Below, piece after piece: positions 22,001-32,234 of a DNA stretch of 64,000 nt (the stretch's first letter is position 1; each line of letters opens with the position of its first letter). Source of the stretch: Tiliqua scincoides (taxonomy: Eukaryota; Chordata; Lepidosauria; Squamata; Scincidae); assembly GCF_035046505.1 (NCBI RefSeq), contig NC_089824.1:116323997-116387996 (forward strand), in the 5' to 3' direction. A program made the position numbers and the translations under genes. The notes beneath the pieces were generated by a model that ran no database searches, was not told the origin of the DNA, and was given only the letters and a program-made list of their open reading frames with translations.

Positions 22001-25000
22001 CAAAAAACAAAAAAACACCCCCCCCCCCAAAAAAAACCAACTTTCAGTTTTGTCAGGAAACTGCAAGTGATTTGTGTTTTTTTTGCCCTTATAAGGCATT
22101 CTGAGGCTTGGGGAAGCTGTCCAGGGGAATCCAAGGGGAAAGCGTCCAAGGGAGAAACTCCTTGGGAGACTGTTTGGCAGCTCCTTCCCACTCAGCAAGG
22201 GTGGAAGAAACAGGGACCTGCACAGCAAAGGCAAGCTGCAGCTAGCAGGCCATTCTGGGATCAAGAATGCCAACAGGGATGACTCAATGGGTGAGGTGGT
22301 GGTGGTGCTCTCTAGCAGTGAACTTTCACTTCCTGCTTAGCATTAAGTCTAGTTATGTCAGGCATTCAGGTTGCCAGCAGTTTGCTCTTGTCCTGTTATA
22401 AGCTGGAATACTTACAGTGACTTGTTTAAAGCAAAATACACTTCTTGGTAAGCCTTTAAAGAACATTAATGGGCACACGGGGTGGGGGGTGCCACTACAG
22501 TATTAATACAGATGTCCCCTGTGTATGTGGTTTCCATATCTATGGGAGTGTGTGTGCATGGGAAGGATCCCCCAAGGATATGGTGGCATGACTGTATATC
22601 AACAGCATCATCATAAAAATGCAAAAATAACCAAAAGCCAGCTTGGCTGATTCAAGATATCAATACCAACACCAGTTCAGAAAGCCAGCAATACCTTTTC
22701 ACCATAAGATGTGCCGGCACAAAATGATTCACAGACACACCAGCTGATTCTCCCCTGCAAATATCTCCCTTTCTGTGTTTAGGATACTTTGAATCAAAAC
22801 ATATATGTGTAAAGCAGCCCTAATGTATGTCTTAAGATGGAAGTTGCAAACTAGCTTCTCCAGCCCCATGTGCCTCCCAAAAGCTTACCACTACAGTCCA
22901 GTCTGGGAAAGGATTCTTATCACAGTTTAATGCTTTCACAAGGCCACTGTCAGGATTGCGTGTCTTGATATCGCTCTCATTTCCTATGTCTCTTAAGAAC
23001 CTGTATTTCCTGTCCAAATGAAAAGTTGATAATGTTTGGTAGCAGTGTAGCTGTTTCAACAACTTTTGCTTTAATTGCGTACAAAAGCAGGTCCCTTTCC
23101 CTTTTGATAAGCAGCTTGAAAATGTCTGCTGAAATCTTAGAAAGGAAGTACTCAGAGTTCTGGAAGTCATCACTGGTACTGTGATCCTGCCTGACTCCAG
23201 CGCTGCCAGCCTGTATCATTAGGGCAAGCACTGTGCCCACCTGGGTGATCTTGTATACTGTAATTCCATCTTTATGTTCTAACTGCAAAGTACTATGATG
23301 CCATGCTGCAGCTTAATATGCACAGTAATGGATATACCATGAAACGTTTTCTAAAAATAATGGATATATATCCACATGTGCACACATACAAACAGAGTTT
23401 ATCCTTCCAGGGAGTGTAAATGCTCTGTTTATAAATTCAGTCCAATTGGACTCAGATGGAATCATCAAGTGTTGATGCACATGTGAAATGAACTCAAGTT
23501 ATATTGGGGTATATTGGGGTACTGCTGAAACGGAGACGCCTGCGTTGGCTCGGTCATGTTGTTAGAATGGATGATGGCCGGATCCCAAAGGATCTCCTCT
23601 ATGGAGAACTCATGCAAGGAAAGCGCCCTACAGGTAGACCACAGCTGCAATACAAGGACATCTGCAAGAGGGATCTGAAGGCTTTAGGAGTGGACCTCAA
23701 CAGGTGGGAAACCCTGGCCTCTGAGCGGCCCGCTTGGAGGCAGGCTGTGCAGCATGGCCTTTCCCAGTTTGAAGAAACACTTGGCCAACAGACCGAGGCA
23801 AAGAGGCAAAGAAGGAAGGCCCACAGCCAGGGAGACAGACCAGGGACACACTACACTTGCTCCCAGTGTGGTAGGGATTGTCACTCCCAAATCGGCCTTT
23901 TCAGCCACACTAGATGCTGGGCCAGAACCACCATCCAGAGCGCGATACCATAGTCTTTCAAGACTGAAGGTTGCCAACAACAATATATTGGGGTAATCTT
24001 CATAAGGAGGTTAATGACAGAGTAAGAATTGAAGACACACACATTTTCTGCCTTAAAGCCATTTATACTGACAAGTAGTCCCTGACTTAAGGACATCTAA
24101 CTTACAGATGTCCCATCTTAAAGACAGCTGCAGTCTGCTGGCTCCAGTGTGCTGGTTTTGTAGACAGACAGATGCTGGTTTGTGTGAAGGAGAGAGATGC
24201 TGCATTTTGGAGATCAGAAGTGGTAGGTAAAGGACAGCCGCTACAGTACTTGAACTGCATTCACGTTCATCTCCAACTAATGCAAAAATAAACTCTAGAA
24301 CAGTGATTTTCAACCTTTTTCATCTTGTGGCACACTGACAAGGCACTAAAATTGTCAAGGCACACCATCAGGTTTTTGACAACTGACAAGGCACACCATG
24401 CTGCCATTGGGGGGCTCACATCCCCATTGGCCCTACTAATAAATGATCTTCCCCCCAAATTCCTGTGGCACACCTGTGGACCTCTCGCGGCCCACTAGTG
24501 CGCCACAGCACAGTGGTTGAAAATGGCTGCTCTAGAATGTAAAATAAACGAATACAAATGCATTCCCCCATCTAAGTTGCTGTTTGTACATTACACAATG
24601 AAAAAGTAAGGGTACCAAAGAGTGTACATTGTCTAGGGAGTGAATTGTTATCTATTTTATGGATAAATTTTGTTTCAACTTCAGTATAGACCTCCAGAAC
24701 CTAACCTGTATTTAAGTAGGGGACAACCGGTATCTGGTGCTTACATCTGCTTGCTCCAAAAATAAGGATGGTGCATCAAGCATCCCAGTTGTTCACTGAC
24801 TGGGATACTTTCATCAAAGGAGCTTAGACTTGCTCTGAGATCTTCAATTTCCTCATAATCAGTCACGTCTTCTGGACACTCAGTAGGCAAGTCTTCAAAG
24901 CAGGACTTGCCCTCCATTGCAACATATATAACCAATCTTTCGAGAGCCTGCATGAGAATAAAGAATGATTACATTCCTAAACATACATCCACACCAGAAT

Positions 25001-25972
25001 GAACAATTAAGGGCGCAATCCTAACCGGCACTTATGGTGGCATAGGAGCCCTGGGAGGGTCGCAATGTGCCGCAAAGCACGTTTGCGCCTCTGTGGGAGT
25101 AAGCTGTGTCGGCGCATCTAGATGCGCCGACACACGGAGGCTGGCAAAAGCCTCCATGGTGGCTTCCTCCCTGCTGCTTGTGCCAGTGCACCTGCACCAA
25201 CACAAGCGGAAAAGGTAGGTGTGGGGGGGTGGGGAGGAGGCAGGAGGGGAGCATTTCTGGGTGGGGGGAGGATGGGCAATGGGCGGCCCCAAGGGGAAGG
25301 GCGGGGCTGGGACCTGGCGGTTATGCCAGATCCCAACCCCCATCCCTGGGGGGAAGGGAGTGGCTCCAAGCCACTCCGCTCTCCTTGGACTTGCGCCACC
25401 TCTGGAGGTGGCGCAGGTCAGAGAAGACCCATTGGGGCCAGCAGCCCTTACCCAGGGGTAAGGGGAAAAGTTTCCCCTTGCCTCTGGCTGAGCTGCTGCT
25501 GGCCACTAACCCGCGTTGGATGCAACGCAAACCTCCTGGCTTGCCTGCTCCAGGGCGGGTTTGGATTGTGCCCTAAGAGTGGATTCACACATTTAGCTTC
25601 CACAGAATCATAGAATGCTAGTGTTGTAAGAGATCTTGGAGATCTGATCTGCCTGCTCTGTGCAGGCAATTGGTAACTACTGCTTGCTTTGGTATGCAAG
25701 TTCCTCTGCCACATGTCCAAAGTGCCAAAGAAACTGTGGCCAACCAGTTGCCTATGGGAAGCTTGAAAGCATGATATGAAGGTCATGACCATCCTCTTGT
25801 TTATCCCAAATACCTCAGAAGAATTCAGCACCATGCTGAGAGTATTCAACTTGGACTTGACAGATCCAGATTCAAATCCCTGCTTAGTCATGAAGCTCTT
25901 CAGGTGTCCTTTGGCTAGTCACTCTTTCTCTTAGCCTAACCTGCTTTACTGCAACTGTAATTGGCTTCCAAG

Positions 25973-26030
<58 letters not shown>

Positions 26031-29000
26031 TTAATATTATTAATAATAATAATAATAATGCTGGCTTTGTGCCAGGAGATGGTATTTATGATGCCTGAAA
26101 GCTACTGGCAGATTTAACAGACATGAATTCATGTAATCATTCTCTAAAGCCATTTTAGAGAAAAAAAGATTCCATTGAGAACCAATGTAAAGGTTTTTTT
26201 CTCTTTAAAATATTGTGCGTTTGGGATGCAATCAGGAGTGAAACTGCCATGGAGGCAAAGTCCTAAAGCCACCTCCCCCCCATTCCCTCACCACAGTTCC
26301 ACTCTGTTTTGTAGCCTCCATCCTAGGCTGCTATTTTAGAAAACAAACCACCCACTAGACTACTGGTTCCCAAACATTTTAGAGGCCCTAGTGGCTGCTG
26401 TCTGGTTTATAAATGCCAAGGGGTGTGACTATAATGGTGACTGGGTAGCAGTGCTCCCCCCCCCCCAAGTGGCAGACTGTTTAACACTTGATGCACATAG
26501 CCTAATCTTCCCTGTGAGTTCCGCGAACCACAAAAAATTGGGTTATGACTCACTGGTGGGTCTCAGACCCACAGTTTGAAAACCATGGTACTAGGCCACA
26601 TTACTTGCTTAGCATAATGTGTGACATGGCTCTGATGTGACACTTTTAGTGACCTGCCTGCCACAATTCCAAGATTTCTTTCCTGGGTAGATGCAGCTAA
26701 TAGTGACTCCATCCATCTGTAACAGGGTTGTCCAAAGTTTTTGACAGGAGGGCCACATCATCTCTCTGACACTGCATCGGGGGCCAGGGAAAGAAAGAAT
26801 TAATTTACATTTAAAATTTGAATAAATTTACATAAGTTTACATAAATGAACATATTAGAGATGAACTTATACGTATGTATGAATGAAGGTCTTGCAATAG
26901 CTCAAGGCCTATAAAAGGCCTTGCACATAGCAAGGCTGGCCTTTCCTTTGCTGCCACTGCTGCATCACAGACATGAAACAGTGGAGGAAGTCCTCATCCC
27001 ACAACTCACGCAAAAGGGTCAAACAGTTGCCTTCACGCTGAGAGCAGTTGTGTCGGGCCAGTGCGGGCTGCAACAAATCTCTGGAGGGCCAGAGGCTCAT
27101 TGGAGACTGGGGGCTCCCTAAGGGCTGCATTGAGAGGCCTCGAGGGCCGCATGTGGCCCCAGGGCCAGGGTTTGGGCACCCCTGATCTATACGTAAAAAT
27201 ATTTGGTCCCACTAGGAACCATTTTACAAAGATTTATACCTAATCTCATTTCTTATTTTCTTACCCATTTATATGGCCTAGAGATATATTTTCTGCAGTT
27301 CTTCATAGTCTGTTTAGGATTTCACCATCCTGAATAATCTGCCATCATCTGCAAAGTTGGCTACCTCATTGTTCTCTCCAACTCCAGGTGATTTACAAAT
27401 AAATCCTCAAGGGATTCCACTGCTTAATTCCCTCTACTATGAAACCTATCAATTTATTTCTAGCTTCTGCATTCTATTAGCCAGTTTCATGATAACAAAA
27501 TATGCCAAAGCCAATAAAGAAAATAGACTAACAATAAAAATGTCTACAGAAGGAGAAAATATTTGCATTAATTAGAAGCAACTTATTTATCTACTTATAT
27601 ACTTTAGGGTGCAATCCTACCCTGCGCTTGAACAGGCAAGCCAGGAGGCTTGCGCTGTATACAATGCAGGATAGGGGCCAAAAGTGGCTCAGCCAGAGGC
27701 AAGGGAAAACTTTTCCCCTTACCTCTGGGAAAGGCGCCCTTTCCCCTATAGGTCTCCTCAGAGAAGTAGCGCAAGCCCGAAGAGAGCGGAGTGGCTTGAA
27801 GCTGCTCCGTTCTCCTCAGGAAAGGGGGTTGGGATCCAGCATAACTGCCAGATCTCAGCCCCGCTCCTGCTCTCCGCCCGCCCTGGGGCCACCCACTGCC
27901 TGACCTATCCCCACCCAGAAACACCCCCCTCCCACCTCCTCCCTGCCTACCTCAGAAGCTTGCATTCGCCCAGCTGGGCCAACGCAAGCCTCAGTGCCTC
28001 CACTGTTGCGGAGGCTTTTTCCAGCCTCCGTTGCACCTCTGAGCACCAGGCTAGTCAACTCCTGAGGAGGTGCAAACGTGCCTTTGTGACCCTCTTGTGC
28101 CAGCCTAAGTCAAGGACTGGCTTGCACCCTTAGCCTTTCCACCGCCAAGATGTAGCTGATCATGGTGGCTTACATCTTAAAATAATAACAAAAAGAAAAC
28201 AATAAAATGACAAAGAATCTTAAATTCAACCCATACATTACCTTCACATCTTCACTGATTATAAGGTCTGTCTCATCATCAATCAATTTTCTGCACTTAT
28301 CGAAATCTGCCAGGAAAACTTTGCCAGTCACATCTAACAAGATAAGAGAAGTGGGAAAAGAACATGAAACTGCCCTGTCTCTTATGCATGAACATGTCCT
28401 GGAAAGCCATGGTTAATTTCACCATGTGACAAAGGCAGCCATTTTGCTTTCTTAGAACACCTTAGTCAGTGCTGCATTCTGTTTCCATGAATACAAACTG
28501 CTTCAGTGGCTCTTAAACCTGCAACAGTCTAAGGGCCTGATCCAGAGCTTGGCACACCAGCTTACTGCTTGCGTGCTTACCACAGGCCCAGTGCTGGAGC
28601 TAGCCCAGCGTGAGGTCACACCAGTTCCACACTGGGCCCATGTTCCACCAACTGGCACTTGCCTGGACTGCCGGGCAGCGGGCAGATGAGTGGAGGCTTG
28701 AGGGGAGGTGTTCCAGGGTTGGGGAGGTGAAGGGAGGGTGTGGAGGAGGCGTGACAGGGGAGGCAGTGGGTTGGGACTAGTAGAGCTCAGCTCCACCAAA
28801 TCCTGAGCCCTGTATTGGGCCTCAAGGACCAACACGGGACTCCATGATTTTGCACCAGTTCAAGAGATACCACAAAATTCCCCTTACCCAGGGTAAAGGG
28901 ACAAAAGTTCCCTTCTCCCAAGGAGCTGGCAGCAGCTGCCCGGTGTGTGCAGGATACCATGGCAGCCATTTTTGGCACCACGGTAACCCCATGCGCTGCG

Positions 29001-30492
29001 CAGCTCAGGATTGGGCTGTAAGCTAGCTAAGTGGAACAAACCTGGAGTAAATGGGTATTCCACTGACAAAGACAAGCGAACACAAACCTATCAAAATGTT
29101 ACGTGGGTGGAGATCCTGGTGACCAAATCCAAACCCATGCAGTTCCTGCACTGCCTGAAAGACTCCTTCAAGAATGTCTTTGCTCTTCATAGTTGCATTC
29201 TCCTTCACCCTCAAGTACTCCTCAAGGTTCTGCTCGCACAAAGTGAGGCACAAATAGAGACAAGCCTTCTTTTCTTCCCACCCATAGAACTTCACCAGAT
29301 GGTTGCTAGCACGACATTTTTCAAGGCAGGTTTTCTCTCGCTCAGCATTTTCTGTCCCAGTACGGAATATCTTCACAGCCACTGCTTCTCCATCAAAGAA
29401 TCCCAGGTAGACACCCCCTTGAGAGGTTCCCTGAATCCTGAAATAATTAATCTTGCAGATTTGGAGTTTTCCAATGTCAGCGCAGTTTTGCTGGAGTTGC
29501 TGGAGCTTTGATTGCCAGCGTTTGCTGGGGAGTGTCCACTGTTTCTGAGGCTGCCTTGACACAGCCACGGCACCAAAATGCTGAAGCAGTTCTACCATTT
29601 TGTAGTCATAGAGTTTACGGGCACTTGCAATGAGATTCTGATTCTTGATGTCTGTCCTTGCTCCATGTTCACACAATATCCTGGCTATTGCGTGGTTTTT
29701 ATTCTCAACCGCAACACAGAGTGCTGTTTTGTGGTTGCTGTCTGTGGCATTTACGTCCACTTCATCTTTTTCCAATATAGCCTTCACTAGGTCTTGGCTC
29801 TGTCTTTCACTTGCCAAGATGAGGGCTGTTTTCCCGTATTCATCTCTCTTGTTCACAGCAATCCCATGTTTTAAGAGGAAAAGGGCAATGGCCTCTTTGT
29901 CTCGGTCCCAGTTCTTGTCTTCAGTCACTGACAGCGCATGGACTAATGCATTCCTCTCCTGATTGTCACAGATGTGCATGTCAGCATTCATTTCTTCTAC
30001 CAGAGTTTTGACGATAACGATGTGGCCATTCCTGGCAGCATCCATCAGGGCTGTTGCACCACCTTTCTTCAGGGCCCTTTTCTCTTCATCAACAGCTCTT
30101 CTCAGATTCACATCTGCTCCGCAGCTATACAGGAATCTCAGAGCATCCTCTTTTCCATAACAAGAAGCCTCCATGAATGCGGTGAAGCCATTTATATCAT
30201 GCTCATTGATGTCTGATCCCTTAGAAAGAAAGAGCTCCAAAAGCTCCACACTGCCCACTATCCCTGCTACAATAAAAGGAGTAGCGCCATTATTCTTCCT
30301 CACATGTGGATCGGCCCCTCTGTCAAGCAGAAGGTGGACAATCTCCTCCTTCTTATTCTGTACTGCACAATGAAGGGCTGTCCAGCCACCAGTAACCACT
30401 TTAGAATTGATCTCTACACCTTCATCCAGGAGTTGCTTCACCTCCTCAATTGAGCCGTTTTGCACAGCAGCATTTAGTGCTTCTGCGGCCAT
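18939..30492 (-). CDS. RNASEL: RNASEL, 2-5A-dependent ribonuclease L (six coding exons, complete)
   Basis: The coding exons on the minus strand are 30492-29088, 28333-28242, 24947-24745, 23009-22889, 21257-21103 and 19074-18939. Together they make 2112 bases, 703 codons plus TAA, with AG/GT borders and agreeing phases; human is 741 aa. RNase L is the latent cytosolic nuclease that dimerises on 2',5'-oligoadenylate made by OAS enzymes and cleaves single-stranded RNA in the interferon response. Domains: ankyrin repeats (about 5-310), pseudokinase (about 335-570; VAVK, HQDLHPRN, LADFDK) and the KEN nuclease (about 575-690). Residues equivalent to human 2-5A contacts W60, K89, F126, E131, Y135 and R155 are W37, K66, F103, E108, Y112 and R132. 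Human catalytic W632, D661, R667 and H672 correspond to PDW, VTDLL, LIRN and AEH here. The N terminus lacks about 23 residues of the human form. The start is the first ATG of the large ankyrin exon. Confidence 0.96.
19254..19717. mobile_element. hAT MITE, perfect TSD, sister of the 26723 copy
   Basis: CAGGGGTGTCCAAAGTTTTTG at the left and GTTTGGGCTCCCCTG at the right, flanked by CTCTAATG on both sides (19246-19253, 19718-19725). It shares length and interior (GGCCTATAAAAGGCCTTGC) with the copy at 26723-27184, both in RNASEL introns. Confidence 0.88.
20008..20130 (+). mobile_element. L2-related LINE/SINE 3' end
   Basis: The stretch TTAGACTGTGAGCCTTCTGG through TTGAAAAGGAGTATATAAAT is the common reptilian 3' end whose reverse complement appears at 44739-45006 and 36664-36895. 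Confidence 0.6.
20450..20636. mobile_element. Short MITE with AATCCTATCCAACTTTCC ends
   Basis: The left TTAATCCTATCCAACCTTCC and right GGAAAGTTGGATTGGGC are inverse. A second copy is at 34130-34305. The ends resemble those of the Harbinger-like family. A G-run of about 17 lies inside. Confidence 0.55.
21103..21257 (-). CDS. RNASEL: RNASEL coding exon 5 (catalytic core of the KEN nuclease)
   Basis: The acceptor is GTTCTTTCAG and the donor GTAAGC. It encodes IDKEVLASMEDPFSERDKK, a lysine-rich loop, then YENYVTDLLKLIRNLAEHF. The D, R and H of that last segment correspond to the nuclease residues D661, R667 and H672 of human RNase L. Confidence 0.94.
21797..22594. mobile_element. Probable Tigger-like element, degraded
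   Basis: The left CAGGTGTGCTCCAGTATCCG and the right region with ATATGGTGGCATGACTGTA resemble the ends of Tigger-derived elements. It lies in an RNASEL intron. Boundaries are uncertain. Confidence 0.35.
22889..23009 (-). CDS. RNASEL: RNASEL coding exon 4 (KEN domain start)
   Basis: The acceptor is CATTTGGACAG and the donor GTAAGC. It encodes KYRFLRDIGNESDIKTR through NPFPDWTVV. GNESDIKTR is identical to the human linker into the KEN domain, and the tryptophan in PDW lines up with human W632. Confidence 0.93.
23520..23983 (+). mobile_element. 5'-truncated non-LTR element with C-terminal zinc finger
   Basis: It encodes KRRRLRWLGHVVRMDDGRIP, then DLKALGVDLNRWETLASERP and a terminal YTCSQCGRDCHSQIGLFSHT finger, typical of the C terminus of several non-LTR reverse transcriptase proteins. 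TATTGGGGTA on both sides is a target duplication, doubled on the left. The clade is uncertain (R4/Dong- or RTE-like). It lies within an RNASEL intron. Confidence 0.75.
24069..24731. mobile_element. Mariner-like element interrupted by a hAT MITE
   Basis: The left TAGTCCCTGACTTAAGGAC and right TTTAAGTAGGGGACAACC are imperfect inverse ends near TA dinucleotides. A complete hAT MITE is inserted at 24301-24529. It sits beside RNASEL exon 3. Confidence 0.5.
24301..24529. mobile_element. 229 bp hAT MITE, perfect TSD (nested)
   Basis: CAGTGATTTTCAACCTTTTTC to GAAAATGGCTG, flanked by CTCTAGAA on both sides (24293-24300, 24530-24537). It is an inverted-orientation relative of 3354-3582. Confidence 0.88.
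24745..24947 (-). CDS. RNASEL: RNASEL coding exon 3 (pseudokinase C-lobe)
   Basis: The acceptor is CTCATGCAG and the donor GTAAGC. It encodes ALERLVIYVAMEGKSCFEDL through LGCLMHHPYFWSKQ, closely paralleling human GRLVLYVVKKGSISFEDL and LLGHPFFW. It ends two bases into the next codon. Confidence 0.93.
25011..25573. mobile_element. Harbinger-like MITE in RNASEL intron, TAA TSD
   Basis: GGGCGCAATCCTAACC and the inverse GGATTGTGCCC are flanked by TAA on both sides. The 563 bp interior is GC- and CpG-rich and holds chance open frames. It shares blocks with the copies at 13384, 27607 and 31655. Confidence 0.82.
25604..25700 (-). mobile_element. CR1 LINE 3' end fragment
   Basis: AGAATCATAGAATGCTAGTG followed by TTGTAAGAGATCTTGGAGAT is the reverse complement of the well-known CR1 3' terminus (CCTTCCAACTCTATGATTCT type). 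Confidence 0.7.
25975..26059. repeat. (AAT)n microsatellite
   Basis: About 28 AAT units, with a short interruption near 26031-26040 (ATTAATATTATT). It lies in an RNASEL intron, just after a tRNA-SINE-like piece (GATTCAAATCCCTGC near 25870). Confidence 0.92.
26723..27184. mobile_element. hAT MITE, sister of the 19254 copy
   Basis: CAGGGTTGTCCAAAGTTTTTG to GTTTGGGCACCCCTG, with flanks ATCTGTAA and ATCTATAC (6 of 8). It is 462 bp against 464 bp for the sister copy, with high similarity throughout. Confidence 0.82.
27607..28129. mobile_element. Harbinger-like MITE, TTA TSD
   Basis: GGGTGCAATCCTACCC and the inverse GGCTTGCACCC are flanked by TTA on both sides. The 523 bp element sits about 110 bases from RNASEL exon 2 and shares the AAGCCAGGAGGCTTGCGCTG block with the copy at 31655. 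Confidence 0.82.
28242..28333 (-). CDS. RNASEL: RNASEL coding exon 2 (DFD motif)
   Basis: The acceptor is TCTTATCTTGTTAG and the donor GTAATG. It encodes VTGKVFLADFDKCRKLIDD through ISEDVK. LADFDK is the DFG-equivalent of the RNase L pseudokinase and matches human LADFDKS. The exon ends on a complete codon. Confidence 0.93.
28533..29018. mobile_element. Harbinger-like MITE, TAA TSD
   Basis: GGGCCTGATCCAGAGCTTG and the inverse end CTCAGGATTGGGCTG are flanked by TAA. It ends only 70 bases from the RNASEL exon 1 donor. The interior has diverged from the other copies. Confidence 0.65.
29088..30492 (-). CDS. RNASEL: RNASEL coding exon 1 (ankyrin repeats and pseudokinase N-lobe)
   Basis: This single large exon begins MAAEALNAAVQNGSIEEV and encodes 468 residues plus one base, ending RNILI before the donor GTTTGT. 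As in mammals, all ankyrin repeats and much of the kinase-like domain share one exon. Visible motifs are GGWTALH, NGATPF, GFTAFMEA, NLRR, GGATALMDAA, GKTALILA, the kinase lysine in AVAVKIF, and GHQDLHPRNILI in the catalytic loop. Upstream of the ATG a CTTCAG at 30512-30517 (minus strand) could be the acceptor of a non-coding first exon, but its pyrimidine tract is poor. Confidence 0.97.
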
Positions 30493-30814
30493 TTTTCCCC
30501 CGTGGAAAAATCTGAAGCCTCCAGATTGAACTAGCTTTCCATAAATTCCAAATATATTTCAACAGCTATGATGTTGTTCACATGTGTTCACATGAACATG
30601 TGTTCACAGAGAAGTTAGTCACACATAGAGTTATGGCACCATGGGGTGGATGTTAGGTGTTTCTGATGGCAACGGCTCTAATAATAAAAGAGAGTGGGAA
30701 ATCGGTGTCATGATCACAAGGTTATGAATGTCTTTGAGGGTTCACAGTCCTTCTCCTTCAAAGTACTTTGCTCCTGTTTAGTAAAGGAAGAAAATATCAT
30801 GTTTTAGTTAACAT

Positions 30815-30824
30815 GAAAAAGAAA
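30815..30824 (+). promoter_or_regulatory. ISRE-like element upstream of RNASEL
   Basis: GAAAAAGAAA fits the GAAANNGAAA core bound by IRF/ISGF3 factors and lies about 320 bases upstream of the RNASEL start codon. Because eight specified bases turn up by chance about once or twice in a window this size, the match alone is weak. Confidence 0.3.
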
Positions 30825-31654
30825 TCACTAGCTATGATAATGAAATAGAACCTCCGTACTCAGGTGCAGTTTAGCTCTGTGCTGAGTTCCACTAACAATG
30901 TTATCAGCAGCATGAACAACCCAGGCTGATTTGCACATCACCATGGAAGTTGTGCCACATTTACAATCCTCCAGGAATGATGCGAAGGGTCAAGGGAGGC
31001 AGCACACACAAAGAGGGGCATGTAATAGATCTCTGTGAAGGAGCTACAACAATGCGCACACACTGTTGGTGCTCAATGAACATCAATTCTTTTTGTTTGT
31101 TTTCTAGATTCAAATTGGAAAGACCTTGGTCTTTGGTCTTTAAGAATACTTTGATCTTTAAGAAGAGGCGGACGTTTTCTCAATCCACTCTTCTAACATA
31201 GAGCAGGTGGGTGGGCAGGCCTGTTCCTTGCAACTGTGGGATATACCTGTTAATGCCAGTGCCCTGCTCCAGTGCCCCACCCTCCCCTCTGCTCGATCAG
31301 CCAATACTTAAGGATATATTTTCGGGAACATTGCCACAATTCTGCCTAAAAGTGGGGGCAACCCTACTTTGGGTCATGGAACGTTCAAAAACTAGAGCTG
31401 AATTCACTCTGGATATATTAAAACTTCTTCAGTGGAGCCCTGGCACTTTTGAAGGGGGACATATTTGGTGTTTAGGAATAAATGATTTTATGTTTATCTG
31501 TTCATGTTGTACCCTTGTTTGACAAGGGGGTCCTGGAAACAGAGAAGAGCTTCTAAGAGCTGTAGCCAAAAAAAGTTTGAGAATGGCTGAGGGTAACGAT
31601 AATGCAGAATATTCTGACATTTTTTTTTCAGAAATCTGGTGTATGAGCTATTTA

Positions 31655-32234
31655 CCCACAAAGCCAGGAGGCCTGCGCTGTAGCCAGCACAAGATAGGGC
31701 ACCAAAGTGACTCGGCCAAAGATAAGGGGAAACTCTTCCCCTTACCCCTGGGTAAGCCACTGCAGCCTCTATGGGTCTCCTCAGACTTGCGCCACTTCCT
31801 GAGGTGGCATAAGGAGAGGGGAGCAGCTTGAAGCTGCTCCACGCTGCTTGGGAACAGGGGTTGGGATCTGGTATAAGAGCCAGGTCCCAACCCTGCCTCC
31901 CGCTCCCTGCCCGCTGCCCCTGGGACAGCTGTCCACCCGCCCCGGAACGCCTCCCTCCTGCCTCATCCCCGCCTCCACACCCACTCCAAAGTCTTGCGTC
32001 GGCTGAGCTCAGCCAACGCACAGCTCTCCATTAGAGTCAGTGCGGAAGCTGGATTCAGCGTCCACAGGCCACATGATGTGGCTTTTCAGCTGGCCCTCAC
32101 AAAAGCTACGGCGTCCATATGCCGGTCCAGTCAACTCACAAGGAGGCGCAAACGTGCTTTAGGGCACGTTTGCGACCCTCCTGGGCTGGTGCAAGGGACT
32201 TGCGCTGATCCAACCCTGGGTCAGGATTGCACTC
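31655..32234. mobile_element. Harbinger-like MITE, left end lost
   Basis: The right end GGTCAGGATTGCACTC is followed by TTA; the left end starts internally at AAGCCAGGAGGCCTGCGCTG and is also preceded by TTA. The interior matches 27607-28129 and 25011-25573 in blocks. Confidence 0.7.

Noticed and set aside
25106-25613. Several GC-rich open frames of 80-163 codons
   Set aside because: They lie inside the Harbinger-like MITE at 25011-25573; similar frames appear in its sister copies.
27604-28133. Open frames of 90-149 codons
   Set aside because: Interior of a Harbinger-like MITE in an RNASEL intron.
29011-29511. A 166-codon open frame on the + strand
   Set aside because: It is antisense to the conserved RNASEL exon 1; the minus-strand protein is the real one.
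30583-30612. Repeated GTTCACATG units upstream of RNASEL as a receptor-binding site
   Set aside because: The units are direct repeats of a short word and do not form a clean palindromic receptor element.
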